64,000 nucleotides of DNA from assembly GCF_016804325.1 (NCBI RefSeq), contig NZ_CP043627.1, positions 6,913,001 through 6,977,000 on the forward strand. Direction: 5' to 3'. This DNA comes from Methylobacterium aquaticum. Lineage in GTDB: Bacteria; Pseudomonadota; Alphaproteobacteria; Rhizobiales; Beijerinckiaceae. Positions 34,205-44,354 of this stretch are shown piece after piece (position 1 is the first letter of the stretch; every line of letters starts with the position of its first letter). Made by a program: the position numbers and the translations under genes. A model generated the notes under the pieces. That model saw only the letters and a list, made by a program, of their open reading frames with translations, had not been told where the DNA came from and ran no database searches.

Positions 34205-35224
34205 CTACGGCACCATCGCCCCTTGCGTCTCCACATACACCGCGTAGATCGACGTGCTCGCCGCCATGAACAACCGGTTCTTCTTCGGCCCGCCGAAGCA
34301 CAGGTTGGCGCAGGTCTCCGGCAGGTGGATCTTGCCGATCAGGTCGCCGGACGGCGTATAGCAGCGTACCCCGTCCTCCTTCGGGTCGGCCCAGCCCATC
34401 GAGCACCAGACGTTGCCGTCGACGTCGGTGCGCACCCCGTCGGTGAAGCCCGGCGAGAAACCCTCCGCGAAGACCCGGTCTCCGGTGAGCTTGTCGCCAT
34501 CGACGGTGAAGGCCCGGATGTTGGCCCGCCCGCCATGGGTGGCACCGGAATCGACGACGTAGAGGATCTTTTCGTCGGGCGAGAAGGCGAGCCCGTTCGG
34601 CCGGTCGATGCCCTCGGCGGCCACCTTGGCCTGGCCGGTCGAGGGATCGAGGCGATAGACCCGGGTCGGGAGTTCCGCCCTGTCCTTGTGGCCCTCGTAG
34701 AACCCGTCGATGCCGTAGCCCGGATCGGTGAACCAGATCGCGTTGTCGGCGGCCACCACCACGTCGTTGGGGGCGTTGAGTGGCTTGCCGTCGAACTTGT
34801 CGATCAGCACCGTGATCTTGCCGTCAGGCTCGGTGCGGGTGACCCGCCGGGTATCGTGCTCGCAGGTGATCAGCCGGCCCTGGCGGTCGCGGGTGTTGCC
34901 GTTCGAGTAGTTGGCGTTCGCCCGGTAGACGCTGACATGGCCGTTCTCGAGCCAGCGCATGATCCGGTTGTTGGGAATGTCGCTCCACAACAGGTAGCCG
35001 CCATCCCGGAAATAGACCGGGCCTTCCGCCCAGCGGAAGCCGGTGGCGATGCGCTCGATGGCGGCGTTGCCGACCTTGTAGCGGAAGCGCTTGTCCAGCG
35101 CCTCGACCCGCGGGTCGGGATAGCGGGTGCCCGGCAGGTCGCCGAGGGGCAGCCTGTCGGCCCGCGCCGCGACCGTGCTTGCCGTAAGCGCAGCGGCGCC
35201 CGCGAGGATGTCGCGTCGGTTCAT
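34205..35224 (-). CDS. Exported SMP-30/gluconolactonase-type lactonase
   Basis: A 339-residue six-bladed beta-propeller hydrolase. A Tat-like leader (MNRRDILAGAAALTAST) predicts periplasmic location. Metal-site motifs are FRWAEGPVYF (Glu near residue 53), NAPNDVVVAADNAIWFTDPGYG (Asn/Asp) and DRPNGLAFSPDE. Family members open sugar lactones such as gluconolactone, or act on other lactones. GGAGGAGACG precedes ATG 35222-35224. No sugar dehydrogenase is adjacent, so the substrate is open. Confidence 0.86.
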   Translation of the reverse strand: MNRRDILAGAAALTASTVAARADRLPLGDLPGTRYPDPRVEALDKRFRYKVGNAAIERIATGFRWAEGPVYFRDGGYLLWSDIPNNRIMRWLENGHVSVYRANANYSNGNTRDRQGRLITCEHDTRRVTRTEPDGKITVLIDKFDGKPLNAPNDVVVAADNAIWFTDPGYGIDGFYEGHKDRAELPTRVYRLDPSTGQAKVAAEGIDRPNGLAFSPDEKILYVVDSGATHGGRANIRAFTVDGDKLTGDRVFAEGFSPGFTDGVRTDVDGNVWCSMGWADPKEDGVRCYTPSGDLIGKIHLPETCANLCFGGPKKNRLFMAASTSIYAVYVETQGAMVP

Positions 35225-35610
35225 CGCTCGTCTCCTCCCGTCCGGTCTTCGTGCCGGACGGGGGGATTGTACGGAAGCGGGGCGCCGTGTCTCGTGGTTT
35301 TCCGGTCTATGACGCGATATCGCCGGGACGGGCGAGCACACCCGGCCCGACCTTCGGACTGAAGCCGTCCCCGCACCGACAGGCCTGGCTCTCGTCGTCC
35401 ATCGTCACGTCCGCCTCGTGCGCCTCGGGGCGGGAAGGCTGCGCTTTCGCCGATCCGACCCGGGCCGCCTGATCGATGTCCGCTTGCCTCTCGCCGAGAG
35501 CAGCCGTTCCGCTCCCGTCCTCGACCCCGGATCGACCAGGCCGGGAACACGCCGTGACGCAGAGGGAGGCATCACGCCGCGAGGGTCGAACCGGGTCGCC
35601 CCGGCCCCGC
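35225..35610. other. Intergenic region without a supported gene
   Basis: About 386 bases upstream of the SMP-30 gene. Overlapping frames exist on both strands but none has a good ribosome site or recognisable sequence. The part next to 35224 should carry the lactonase promoter. Confidence 0.4.
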
Positions 35611-35805
35611 CTACGACACCACCCGCAAGCCCAGCGCGACCACCGCCACGATCGCCGCGCCCAGGGCCGGGCCGACGGTCGCGATCACCAGGGCGCCCGG
35701 ATGATAGCCCGGCGCCGCGAGGTAGCGCTGATGCGCGTTCTTTTCCTGCCGGAGCAGCGGCGCCGAACCACGCGCCGCTGCTCCGGGCGTCCAACCCTGT
35801 CGCAT
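35611..35805 (-). CDS. Possible 64-residue single-pass membrane protein
   Basis: A short ORF whose product has a soluble N-terminal half (RQEKNAHQRYLAAPGYHP) and one hydrophobic C-terminal helix (about residues 38-61, ALVIATVGPALGAAIVAVVAL). No family recognised. The ribosome site (GGGGACGG) is weak. The clear transmembrane segment is the main argument that it is a gene. Confidence 0.4.
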   Translation of the reverse strand: MRQGWTPGAAARGSAPLLRQEKNAHQRYLAAPGYHPGALVIATVGPALGAAIVAVVALGLRVVS

Positions 35806-35941
35806 GATGCCGTCCCCGCCCGCTTGGCCGCCCCCGTCGGGAGCGGCGCGAGACCTGTTGTGTGGGTCCCATCAGGGCCTGGGCGGCGTGAAGAGGTGGT
35901 GAATCCGATCCCTCGGATTCTCCCTTGTCGTGAATCGGGGG

Positions 35942-36754
35942 TTAGCGGGCCTTGATCGGGTCGAGGCCGGTCTCGGCGATCGCGGCGGCGTGCTCCGGCG
36001 AGGACAGCCAGGCGATGAGGGCCCGGGCCGCCTCCGGGTGCTTGGCGCCCTTCGGGATGCCGGCCGAGAACACCGTGACCTTCTGCACCTCCGGCGGGAT
36101 CGGCCCGACGATGGTGATGCCCTTGATCGGCTTCAGCTCGGCGATCTGCTGAAAGCCGAACTCGGCATCGCCCCGGGCGACGACGTTGCCGACGCGCTCG
36201 GCGACGATCATCTTGCTCTTCGGCGCCAGTTCACCCTCCAGCCCCAGCTTCTTGTACATCTCCTTCTCGATGTAGACGCCGCTGGCGCTGTCCGAATAGG
36301 CGATCGAGGTGGCGCCGAGCAGCGCCTTCTTGAAGGCGTCGAGGGTGGCGATATCCGGCACCTTGGCCCCGGCCTTCACCGCCAGCGCGATGCGGGAATC
36401 GGCGAGCGCCACCTTGCTGCCCGGCTCGATCTTGCCCTCCTTGTCGAGGGTATCGAGGGCGTAGCCGACCATGATGACCACGTCGGCCGGCTCGCCGCGG
36501 GCGAGGCGCACGGGGATCGCCTCCGGTGCCGTGCCCATCGAAGGCCCGAAGGCGGTGACGACCTTGTCGCCGGTTTTCTTCTCGAAGCCCGGCACCAGGG
36601 CCTCGTAGGCGGCGGTGAAGCCGCCGGAGATCATCACGTGCACATCCGCCGCCTTCGCCGGGGCGGCGAGGACGAGCCCCGCCACCACCCCGGCGGCGAT
36701 GCGAGCGAGGCGGCGGCGTGCTCCGCAATAGGGGCGCGATGTCGTCGTGGTCAT
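35942..36754 (-). CDS. Periplasmic substrate-binding protein, ModA-like
   Basis: A 270-residue extracellular solute-binding protein. A signal peptide ends near AAPAKAADV (residue 35). The mature protein (VMISGGFTAAYEALVPGFEK, then RLARGEPADVVIM, then YSDSASGVY) resembles the ModA/PBP-like family that binds oxyanions or small organic acids. The fold is clear, while molybdate binding is not, and no permease or ATPase gene is adjacent. GAGGAG lies about seven bases before ATG 36752-36754. It is divergent from the citrate-type MFS gene, so an organic-acid sensing or binding role is possible. Confidence 0.78.
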   Translation of the reverse strand: MTTTTSRPYCGARRRLARIAAGVVAGLVLAAPAKAADVHVMISGGFTAAYEALVPGFEKKTGDKVVTAFGPSMGTAPEAIPVRLARGEPADVVIMVGYALDTLDKEGKIEPGSKVALADSRIALAVKAGAKVPDIATLDAFKKALLGATSIAYSDSASGVYIEKEMYKKLGLEGELAPKSKMIVAERVGNVVARGDAEFGFQQIAELKPIKGITIVGPIPPEVQKVTVFSAGIPKGAKHPEAARALIAWLSSPEHAAAIAETGLDPIKAR

Positions 36755-36936
36755 GGATCCGCTCCTCGTCATGGTTCCACCCCGGACTGCCTTACGGAGA
36801 TGTCCAGGCCGCCTTCCCTGTTGGTAACCCGGCCGCCGCGCAAGCTCCACCACATCCCGAGGGATGAAATTTTTGTATCAAACGTGTCGGCGATGGCTGT
36901 AGAGAGGGCCCAGTCAAGGGAGCCCAAGGTAGGGGG

Positions 36937-38259
36937 ATGAGCATGGCAGGTCCGGTCCACGGTCCGCAGGGGTCGAAGGTCGCCACGGTGCTGCGCGTCA
37001 CGAGCGGCAACTTCCTGGAAATGTTCGACTTCTTCCTGTTCGGCATCTACGCGAGCCACATCTCGAAGGCCTTCTTCCCGGCCGAGAACGAGTTCGCCTC
37101 GCTGATGTTCACCTTCATGGCCTTCGGCGCCGGCTTCCTGATGCGGCCGCTCGGGGCGATCTTCCTCGGCGCCTATGTCGACCGGATCGGCCGGCGCCAG
37201 GGCCTCATCGTGACGCTCGGCATCATGGCGGCGGGCACGGTGCTGATCGCCTTCGTTCCGTCCTACCAGACCATCGGCCTCGCGGCGCCGTTCCTGGTGC
37301 TGATCGGCCGCCTGCTCCAGGGCTTCTCGGCCGGCGTCGAGCTCGGCGGCGTGTCGGTCTACCTCGCCGAGATGGCGACGCCCGGCCGCAAGGGCTTCTA
37401 CGTCTCCTGGCAATCCGGCAGCCAGCAGGTCGCCGTGATGGTGGCGGCGCTGATCGGCTTCGGCTTGAGCCGCGCCCTGATGCCGGCCCAGATGTCCGAG
37501 TGGGGCTGGCGCATCCCGTTCTTCATCGGCTGCCTGATCGTGCCGTTCCTGTTCTACATCCGGCGCTCGCTGGAGGAGACCCAGGAATTCCTGCACCGCA
37601 AGGAGCGCCCGTCGCTGAGCGAGGTCTTCGCGTCGCTCGGCCAGAACTGGAAGATCGTGCTGCTCGGCATGTTGCTGGTGGTGATGACCACGGTGTCGTT
37701 CTACACCATCACGGTCTACACCCCGACCTTCGGCAAGACCGTGCTCAAGCTGTCCGAGACCGACAGCCTGATCGTCACCTTCCTCACCGCCCTGTCGAAC
37801 CTGTTCTGGCTGCCGGTGATGGGCGCGCTCTCCGACAAGATCGGCCGCAAGCCGATCCTGCTGGCCTTCTCGGCGCTGACCCTGCTCACCGCCTACCCGG
37901 CCCTGGCCTGGCTGACCTCCAACATCTCGTTCACCAACATGCTGATCACGCTGCTGTGGCTGTCCTTCCTGTATGGCAGCTACAACGGCGCGATGGTGGT
38001 GGCGCTGACCGAGATCGTCCCGGCCAAGGTCCGCACCACCGGCTTCTCGCTCGCCTACTCGCTCGCCACCGCGCTCTTCGGCGGCTTCACCCCAGTCGTC
38101 TCGACCTGGCTGATCGAGGCGCTCGGCAACAAGGCGGCGCCGGGCCTGTGGATGGCCTTCGCGGGGGCCTGCGGCCTCGTCGCGACCCTGCTGATCTACC
38201 GCCGCGGGGCGCCCGCCGCCGAGGTCCCGGGCAGCGTCCGCCCGGTGGCCGGCGAGTAG
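36937..38259 (+). CDS. Citrate/tricarballylate-type MFS symporter
   Basis: A 440-residue twelve-helix permease of the MHS subfamily. [18 protein letters not shown] near residue 27, [13 protein letters not shown], and [23 protein letters not shown] strongly resemble CitA/TcuC citrate and tricarballylate proton symporters. GYNGA-type and [13 protein letters not shown] motifs in the second half fit too. An ATG at 36937 or 36943 could start it, after GGGGG. It lies divergent from the binding-protein gene, with 180 bases between. Confidence 0.87.
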   Translation: MSMAGPVHGPQGSKVATVLRVTSGNFLEMFDFFLFGIYASHISKAFFPAENEFASLMFTFMAFGAGFLMRPLGAIFLGAYVDRIGRRQGLIVTLGIMAAGTVLIAFVPSYQTIGLAAPFLVLIGRLLQGFSAGVELGGVSVYLAEMATPGRKGFYVSWQSGSQQVAVMVAALIGFGLSRALMPAQMSEWGWRIPFFIGCLIVPFLFYIRRSLEETQEFLHRKERPSLSEVFASLGQNWKIVLLGMLLVVMTTVSFYTITVYTPTFGKTVLKLSETDSLIVTFLTALSNLFWLPVMGALSDKIGRKPILLAFSALTLLTAYPALAWLTSNISFTNMLITLLWLSFLYGSYNGAMVVALTEIVPAKVRTTGFSLAYSLATALFGGFTPVVSTWLIEALGNKAAPGLWMAFAGACGLVATLLIYRRGAPAAEVPGSVRPVAGE

Positions 38260-38290
38260 TCGGGCCAAGACCCTCCTCGGGCCCTGCCTT

Positions 38291-38968
38291 TCAGGCCAGG
38301 AGCCCGTCGAGGGCACGGATCACCCGGACCGGCGCGAGGTCCGGGTATTCGTCGGGCAGATCGGTCCGATTGACCCAGACCGGGGCGAAGCCGTAGGCCG
38401 CCGCCCCGGCGATGTCCCAGCGGTTCGAGGACACGAACACGGTCCGCTCCCGCGCGACCCCGAGGCGCTCCGGCGCCAGGGCGTAGGCGCGGGGCGAGGT
38501 CTTGAAGAGGCCGGCCGGATCGACCGACAGCACCGCATCGAGGTGGCCTTCGAGCCCCGCCGCCCGTACCGCCGCGTCGAGCATGGCGGGATCGCCGTTC
38601 GACAGGATCGCGGTCTTCAGGCCCTCCCGGCGCAGGGTCTCCAGCGTGCCGGGCACCTCCGGATAGGCGTCGAGCGCGCGATAGGCATCGAGCAGGCCCG
38701 CCCGCAACGCCCGATCGACCCCCGGATGCCGGGCGAGCGCATGATCGAGGGCCCGCTCGGTCAGCGTCCAGAACGGCTCGTAGCGCCCGCACAGCGACAG
38801 GACCCAGGAATATTCGAGCTGCTTCTGACGCCAGGTCTCGGACAGCCTCTGCGCCTCCGGCCCGATCGCGGCGGCGTGGCGCTGCACGGCGGAATGGACG
38901 TCGAGCAGGGTGCCGTAGGCGTCGAAGACGACGGCCTCGGTTCGGTCGAGCGGGGCGGGGAGGGGCAT
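38291..38968 (-). CDS. Haloacid dehalogenase, type II
   Basis: A 225-residue HAD-superfamily hydrolase. Motif I is VVFDAYGTLLD with nucleophile Asp16; motif II is LSNGDP, motif III has Lys in FKTSPRAYALA, and SSNRWDIAGAAAYG is the motif of the L-2-haloacid dehalogenase group. These hydrolyse 2-haloalkanoates to 2-hydroxyacids, although several relatives are phosphatases. The start ATG at 38966-38968 follows a weak site. It is convergent with the MFS gene, 31 bases apart. Confidence 0.87.
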   Translation of the reverse strand: MPLPAPLDRTEAVVFDAYGTLLDVHSAVQRHAAAIGPEAQRLSETWRQKQLEYSWVLSLCGRYEPFWTLTERALDHALARHPGVDRALRAGLLDAYRALDAYPEVPGTLETLRREGLKTAILSNGDPAMLDAAVRAAGLEGHLDAVLSVDPAGLFKTSPRAYALAPERLGVARERTVFVSSNRWDIAGAAAYGFAPVWVNRTDLPDEYPDLAPVRVIRALDGLLA

Positions 38969-39279
38969 GGCGGAGCCTCGTTGCGTCGCGGAGGGAATCA
39001 CGCCCGACAACGCGCCAGCCGTCACGCGGGAGCAGCCGCCGATCGCGCTGCGATCGGATGCCGCCCAGGATTTTCGACGTCTTCGCGTCGTCCGCGACGA
39101 GCCGGCTTCCGCTTCGCTGAGACGCACTCCAGGTTCAATGTGACGCCCGTTCGACTTTACGCGGGCGGCCCTCCGTCCGACGCCATCGTCCCTGTCGCCC
39201 CGAGCGTCCGTCATCGACGAGTACGGGACGACGCCGGAAACGCAGGATCATCCGAAGGGACGGCCCGTCGAACCGCCCT
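38969..39279. other. Intergenic region without a recognised feature
   Basis: About 311 bases between the dehalogenase start and the DUF3616 stop. An in-frame extension of the dehalogenase covers part of it but looks non-coding. No repeat or RNA seen. Confidence 0.4.
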
Positions 39280-40338
39280 TCACTCGAGGTCCAGCACCAC
39301 GCTCCGGAACCCTTGCGGCTTGCGCGCCGGGCAGACATCGCCATCGTCGCTGATCACCTGCACCGTCTTGCCGTCAGCGGAGACGATCAGCCCTTCGGGC
39401 TGGAAATCGGGGAGCGCCGCCAGCGCCTCGGCCACCCCGGCGACCCGGGTCGGTGCCTCGCCGGCCGTGCCAGACCAGCGGTAGAGATCGGCGGCCTCGC
39501 CGCCGCTGCCGGAGCCGCCGGCGATCAGGAAATAGGCCTTGATCCCCGGCACGTAGGCGATGTCGCGGATGCCCCGGCCCTTGAGGTCGAGGGCGATGGG
39601 CTTGGCCAGCTTCGGCGCGGCCCCGCTCGCCAGCGCCTCGGCGGCGTTCTCGAACGGCACCACCAGGGCGTCGTTGTCGGCGTTGAGCGGGTTGCGCAGG
39701 CCGACGAACAGGCCGCGCCCATCGGGCATTGGGCTCAGGCCCTCGATGGCGAGGCCGCGCCGCTTCGGGCTCAGGCTCGCCTTCTCGGCGAGATCGACGG
39801 CGATGCGCTCCGACAGGCGCGGGTCGAGGTCGGCGATCGCCTTGGCGAGGCCGGTGAACGCCTTGCCCTTCGGCGTCACTTCCGGCGCCTTGACTTGGGG
39901 CGCCTTGGCATCGCCGCCCACCGACAGGGCGAGCATCTGGCGCGAGGCCTCGCGGGTGCGGCCGTTCTTGTCCCGGGCGTGGGAGCCCATCAGAACCAGG
40001 TCGTTGCCGAGCCAGGCGAGGGATTCGAGATCGGCCTTGGCGGGCTCCTCCCGGCCGCCGGTCGCGAGCGCGGCGTCGAGGTCGCCGCCCTTCAGGGCGA
40101 GCGGTGGGCCGGATTCGTCGGCCTTGTAGAGGCGCAGGGTGTTGTCCTCGTCGTCGACGACCAGGAAGCGGTCGCCGAAGCTGCCGGCCGGATAGGGGAC
40201 GGCGCCGGAGGCCTCGCATGGCCCCCAATGCATCAGCACCGGCCCGGTCTTCACCTCGGCCCGCGCGCCTTGCGCCGCGAGGCAGAGGGCGAGCACGGAA
40301 ACGAGTCTCTCCAGGCGCAAGCGGCCTCGGCCCGTCAT
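39280..40338 (-). CDS. Exported DUF3616 protein
   Basis: A 352-residue secreted protein of unknown function. The signal peptide ends near QGARAEV (residue 28). The remainder resembles a beta-propeller: FLVVDDEDNTLRLYK, DLESLAWLGNDLVLMGSH, RGLAIEGLSPMPDGRGLFVGLRNP and GIRDIAYVPGIKAYFLIAGGSG are the blocks of DUF3616. GGGGAGA lies before ATG 40336-40338. Two late cysteines are not present; only C at the start (WGPCEASG) and end (GDVCPARK) could pair. Confidence 0.82.
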   Translation of the reverse strand: MTGRGRLRLERLVSVLALCLAAQGARAEVKTGPVLMHWGPCEASGAVPYPAGSFGDRFLVVDDEDNTLRLYKADESGPPLALKGGDLDAALATGGREEPAKADLESLAWLGNDLVLMGSHARDKNGRTREASRQMLALSVGGDAKAPQVKAPEVTPKGKAFTGLAKAIADLDPRLSERIAVDLAEKASLSPKRRGLAIEGLSPMPDGRGLFVGLRNPLNADNDALVVPFENAAEALASGAAPKLAKPIALDLKGRGIRDIAYVPGIKAYFLIAGGSGSGGEAADLYRWSGTAGEAPTRVAGVAEALAALPDFQPEGLIVSADGKTVQVISDDGDVCPARKPQGFRSVVLDLE

Positions 40339-40467
40339 GGCGATTCTCCCCGGATCCCGGCCCGTCTGGTGCGAACCGACTTCGGAGTATTTCACGCAAG
40401 CTCGGTTCTATTCAATGCGGGCCACGAAAATTCTTCGCATCCGGGATGGCACTGCGGGAGCCTGCTC

Positions 40468-40782
40468 TTAGGCCTCGTCCGGCACGTCCCCCCGCTCGCG
40501 TTGCGCGGCGACGAAGCGGCGGCGCGCCGCGGCGGCCTCGCGAAACGCCTTCGAGCGCGGCGCCCCGCCGGCGAGCTTGCCGATCTCGCGCAGGATCAGC
40601 TCGGCCTCGAACGCCGCGGCGCGCTCCATCGCCACGGCGCGGCTGTCGGCGCCGTGGGCGGCGGTGTGGCGCTCCAGCCCGTCGCGACACACCGCGACGC
40701 GGTATTCCAGCCATTCGATCACGTCGCCGAAGGCCCGGTCGCGGATCTCCGCGGCCGTGGCCCGGCGCCTCTTCTCGCTCAC
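40468..40782 (-). CDS. Hypothetical helical cytosolic protein
   Basis: A 104-residue protein not recognised. It is predicted mostly alpha-helical and charged: EIRDRAFGDVIEWLEYRVAV, RAAAFEAELILREIGKL and KAFREAAAARRRFVAAQRER. The GTG start at 40780-40782 is preferred because GGAGGGACGAG sits before it; an ATG at 40926 in the same frame lacks one. It may be translated as a small DNA- or RNA-associated factor, but nothing proves this. Confidence 0.6.
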   Translation of the reverse strand: MSEKRRRATAAEIRDRAFGDVIEWLEYRVAVCRDGLERHTAAHGADSRAVAMERAAAFEAELILREIGKLAGGAPRSKAFREAAAARRRFVAAQRERGDVPDEA

Positions 40783-41032
40783 TCCTCGTCCCTCCGCGGC
40801 CCGGACGAGCGATCCTCTCGCATATCCTGCCACGCTTTGCCGACTCCACCGAGCCGGGATCGCACCGTGCGGTCCAAGCGGAGGCCGTCGTGCCTCGGCC
40901 AGGACGGGACGCACATGCCGTCTCACCGCGCGCGACCGCCAGGAAGGTGCGCGGTCTGCGCTTGACGAAGTCTACGGCAATGTCCGATATTTTTTACGCT
41001 GAGGCAGTCAAGTCCGAAATGGAGCGGAAATC

Positions 41033-41305
41033 ATGGATAAAATCAGAAACAAAGCGAGCATGACTGCCTTTGTTCTGCTCTGTGGGGTGGCAGCGTCATT
41101 GTCTGGTTTTTTCGCGCAGCCGGCTCGGGCGCAGTCGATGGCAGAGCGCGAGAGATGTGCTGAATCGGTCGGGATCCAGACGCGCCATAACGGGAAGAAC
41201 AGCTGGATCAAAAGGCGGGTATCGGGCAAGACTTACAGCGCTTTTCTCCGCTGCACGGACACGATCGCCATGAAGAACGCGGAGACGAAGCCGAGGGCAC
41301 GCTGA
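41033..41305 (+). CDS. Secreted 90-residue protein with two mature cysteines
   Basis: Not recognised. A signal peptide (MDKIRNKASMTAFVLLCGVAAS) likely ends near ARAQS (residue 35). The mature 55 residues are basic and contain two cysteines (RCAES and RCTD) that could form a disulfide. GGAGCGG is upstream of ATG 41033. The region 40970-41250 has a lower GC content than its neighbours (for example TATTTTTTACGCTGAGG), which suggests different ancestry. Probably monocistronic. Confidence 0.6.
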   Translation: MDKIRNKASMTAFVLLCGVAASLSGFFAQPARAQSMAERERCAESVGIQTRHNGKNSWIKRRVSGKTYSAFLRCTDTIAMKNAETKPRAR

Positions 41306-41340
41306 CGGACTGTTCGGCACATGCACCGACATCTTTCGGC

Positions 41341-41478
41341 GTCATCCCGGAGCTCGTCGAAGACGAGAACCCGGAATCCATGGCCGCTGACGAGTCCGGA
41401 CAAGGCGGCCGGCGTTCCGCCTCATCCTGCGTCGTCGGCGGTCATGGATCCCGGGTTCCGCTTCGCGGCCCCGGGATG
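41341..41478. repeat. Palindromic repeat, family R copy 2
   Basis: A 138-base imperfect inverted repeat with ends GTCATCCCGG and CCCCGGGATG and the inner arm pair GAACCCGGAATCCATGGCCG and CGGTCATGGATCCCGGGTTC. It is a diverged relative of the element at 13153-13293 and separates convergent genes. Confidence 0.75.
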
Positions 41479-41554
41479 CGATCGAGGGTGTCAACGCGGT
41501 CGGGCAGCTCGAACAGGCTCTCACGCCTGACCGTCGTTACCCGGCGGTCGCGCG

Positions 41555-42943
41555 TCAGATGTGCAGGGCCTCGCCGAGCGCCCGGAGATTCGCCTCGTGG
41601 AAGGCCTCGCCGAGGGTCGGGTGGGCGTGGATCGTGCCGGCGATGTCCTCCAGCCGGGCGCCCATCTCAAGTGCCAGGCCGAACCCCGCCGCCAGTTCCG
41701 AGACTCCCGCGCCGACCGCCTGAATGCCGAGGATGAGGTGGTTGTCGGCCCGCGCCGTCACCCGCACGAAGCCGTCCTCGGCCCCGAGCGTCATGGCGCG
41801 GCCGTTGGCGGCGAAGGGAAACAGGCCGGTGCGGATCTCGTGGCCGGCCGCGCGGGCCTCGTCCGGCGAGAGGCCGGCCGAGACCACCTCCGGGTCGGTG
41901 AAGCAGACGGCGGGGATCCCCACCTTGTGGAAGGCGCGGCGGCGGCCCGCCACGAGGTCGGCCACCATCTCGCCCTGCGCCATGGCGCGGTGGGCCAGCA
42001 TCGGCTCGCCGGTGACGTCGCCGACCGCCCAGACGTTGCGCATCGAGGTGGCGCAGCGCTCGTCGATGCGGATGAACGGCCCGCTCATGTCGAGGTCGAG
42101 CCGCTCCAACCCGAGATCGTGCGTGCGGGCCTTGCGGCCGACCGCCACGAGAATCACCTCGGCGGGAATCCGTCGGGATTCGCCGCCGACCTCGACGGCG
42201 AGCGCGTCGCCCGAGAGCCCGGTCGCCCTGGCGCCGAGCAGCACCTCGATCCCGAGCGCCGAAAGGCGCCGCGCCACCGGCCGGGTCAGCTCGGCATCGT
42301 AGGCCGGCAGGATCCGCGCGGCCATCTCGACCACCGTGACCTTGGCGCCGAGCTTGGCGAAGGCGGTGCCGAGTTCGAGGCCGATATAGCCCGCCCCCAC
42401 CACCGCCATCGTGGCCGGAACGCCGGGCAGCGACAGGGCCTCGGTCGAGGAGATCACCCGCCCGCCGAAGGGCAGGTGGGGGAGCGCCGCCGGGACCGAG
42501 CCGGTGCTGAGCACCACGTGCTCGGCGCGCACCCGCTCGGGGCCGGTATCGGTCTCGACGACACAGGTCTTGCCGTCGACCATGGTCCCGCGCCCGCGCA
42601 GGATCTTGACCCCGCCGCGCTTGAGCAGGGACGCCACGCCGGTATTGAGCCGGCCGACGATACCGTCCTTCCAGGCGACCGTCCGGGCAAAGTCGAGGCT
42701 CGGGGCACCGGCCGAGAGGCCGAAGGGCGAGGCGTCCGCGGATTGCAGCACGGCCGCGTGATAGGCCTCCGCCGCGTGGATCATCGCCTTCGAGGGGATG
42801 CACCCGACGTTGAGGCAGGTGCCGCCCAACCGGTTCTCCTCGACCAGCACGGTGTCGATGCCGTGCTGGCCGGCGCGGATCGCCGCGACGTAGCCGCCCG
42901 GGCCGCCGCCGAGCACCAGGAGCTTGGTGGTGATCTCGCCCAC
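41555..42943 (-). CDS. lpdA: Dihydrolipoyl dehydrogenase (E3)
   Basis: FAD-dependent E3 that reoxidises the lipoyl arm of the E2 subunit and reduces NAD. The 462-residue protein has [15 protein letters not shown] (FAD site, residues 12-26), the redox disulfide in [13 protein letters not shown] (about residues 40-52), [11 protein letters not shown] (NAD site) and the C-terminal His-Glu pair [12 protein letters not shown]. The GTG start at 42941-42943 is just after the E2 stop with GGAGGCC upstream. Last gene of the bkd operon. Confidence 0.94.
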   Translation of the reverse strand: MGEITTKLLVLGGGPGGYVAAIRAGQHGIDTVLVEENRLGGTCLNVGCIPSKAMIHAAEAYHAAVLQSADASPFGLSAGAPSLDFARTVAWKDGIVGRLNTGVASLLKRGGVKILRGRGTMVDGKTCVVETDTGPERVRAEHVVLSTGSVPAALPHLPFGGRVISSTEALSLPGVPATMAVVGAGYIGLELGTAFAKLGAKVTVVEMAARILPAYDAELTRPVARRLSALGIEVLLGARATGLSGDALAVEVGGESRRIPAEVILVAVGRKARTHDLGLERLDLDMSGPFIRIDERCATSMRNVWAVGDVTGEPMLAHRAMAQGEMVADLVAGRRRAFHKVGIPAVCFTDPEVVSAGLSPDEARAAGHEIRTGLFPFAANGRAMTLGAEDGFVRVTARADNHLILGIQAVGAGVSELAAGFGLALEMGARLEDIAGTIHAHPTLGEAFHEANLRALGEALHI

Positions 42944-42944
42944 A

Positions 42945-44351
42945 TCAGGCCTCCATGAACAGGGTCGCGGGCGTCTCGAGCAGGCCTTTGAGCGCCTGCA
43001 CGAACAGGGCGGCGTCGTAGCCGTCGACCACCCGGTGGTCGAAGGATGCCGAGAGGTTCATCGTCAGGCGCGGCACGAAGGCGCCATCGCGCCAGACCGG
43101 CCGCATCACCTGCTTGTTGACGCCGATGATCGCGACTTCCGGCCGGTTGATCACCGGCGTCGTCACGATGCCGCCGAGCGCGCCCAGCGACGTGATGGTG
43201 ATGGTCGAGCCCGAGAGCTCGTCGCGGGCGGCCAGCCCGTTGCGGGCGGCCTCCGCCAGGCGGCGGACCTCGGCCGCCGAGTTCCACACGTCGCGGGTCT
43301 CGGCGTGGCGAAGCACCGGCACCATCAGGCCCGACGGTGTCTGGGTGGCGATGCCGACATGGATACCGGCATGGCGGTGGATCACCTCCGCCTCGTCGTC
43401 GTAATGCGCGTTCATCTGCGGGAAGTCCGGCAGGGCGCGCACCAGGGCCTGGACCAGGAACGGGATTAGGGTCAGCTTCGGCCGGCTCGCGCCGTGGCGC
43501 TGGTTGAGGGCGGCGCGCAGCTCCTCGACCGCCGTCACGTCCACCTCCTCGACATAGGAGAAGTGGGCGACGCGGCGCTTGGCATCGGCCATCCGCTGGG
43601 CGATGCGCCGGCGCAAGCCGATGACCTTGATCGCCTCCACCGCCGTCCGGGCGACGCGGCCGGCCGGAGCGGGGGCCGCGTCCTCGGGCGGGGCGTTCAG
43701 GAAGGCGTCGAGGTCGTCATGGCCGATCCGGCCGGCCGGACCGGAGCCGCGGACCTGGCGCAGGTCGAGGCCGGCCTCCAGCGCCCGCCGGCGCACGGCC
43801 GGCGACGCGACCGGCTTCTCGCCGGGAGGGCGCGGCGGGCCGGAGGAGGGCGCTGCCGCCGCGGGGCGCGGGGCAGGGGAAGCGGGTTTTGCTGGAACTG
43901 GCTTCGGTGGCTCTGCGGATTTTGTCGGCTCGGCGGGCTTTGTTGGCTGGGCGGGCTTGGGTGCCGCTGCGGGGGGAGGGGCGGGCTGCGCCGGCTCCAG
44001 GCCGTCCGCGGCCGGCACCAGGGCGGCGGCGGGCTTGCCGGAGGCCGCGTCCTGCGCCTTGGCCACCTCGGGTGCCACCGCGATCCCGGCATCGGGAGCG
44101 GCCTCGCCGCCCTCGACCTCCAGGCGCACCAATTCGGCGCCGACCGCCAGCATCTGGCCGGCCTCCGCGCCGAGCGCCGCGACCGTGCCGCTCACCGGCG
44201 AGGGGATCTCGACAGTGGCCTTGTCGGTCATCACGTCGGCGAGCGGCTGGTCCTCGCGGACCACGTCGCCGACCTTGACGTGCCAGGCCGAGACCTCGGC
44301 CTCGGCCACGCCCTCGCCGATATCCGGGAGCTTGACGATGCGAAAGCCCAT
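42945..44351 (-). CDS. bkdB: Branched-chain 2-oxoacid dehydrogenase E2
   Basis: Dihydrolipoyl acyltransferase core of the complex. A lipoyl domain with Lys in [11 protein letters not shown] (about residue 44) is followed by an Ala/Pro/Lys-rich linker (about 100-160, [18 protein letters not shown]), a peripheral-subunit-binding domain (about 170-210, [22 protein letters not shown]), and the catalytic domain, whose active-site motif is DHRVVDG near the C-terminus. E1 beta ends three bases upstream, so the genes are cotranscribed. The E2 type fits branched-chain more than pyruvate because of E1 pairing. Confidence 0.92.
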   Translation of the reverse strand: MGFRIVKLPDIGEGVAEAEVSAWHVKVGDVVREDQPLADVMTDKATVEIPSPVSGTVAALGAEAGQMLAVGAELVRLEVEGGEAAPDAGIAVAPEVAKAQDAASGKPAAALVPAADGLEPAQPAPPPAAAPKPAQPTKPAEPTKSAEPPKPVPAKPASPAPRPAAAAPSSGPPRPPGEKPVASPAVRRRALEAGLDLRQVRGSGPAGRIGHDDLDAFLNAPPEDAAPAPAGRVARTAVEAIKVIGLRRRIAQRMADAKRRVAHFSYVEEVDVTAVEELRAALNQRHGASRPKLTLIPFLVQALVRALPDFPQMNAHYDDEAEVIHRHAGIHVGIATQTPSGLMVPVLRHAETRDVWNSAAEVRRLAEAARNGLAARDELSGSTITITSLGALGGIVTTPVINRPEVAIIGVNKQVMRPVWRDGAFVPRLTMNLSASFDHRVVDGYDAALFVQALKGLLETPATLFMEA

Positions 44352-44354
44352 GGG

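Noticed and set aside
35418..35807. 129-codon open frame on the plus strand
   Set aside because: Arg/Pro-rich, no ribosome site, and it overlaps a better minus-strand ORF with a transmembrane segment.
36937..38259. Operon of the citrate-type transporter with the ModA-like protein
   Set aside because: They are divergent, so they can share only a regulatory region, not a transcript.
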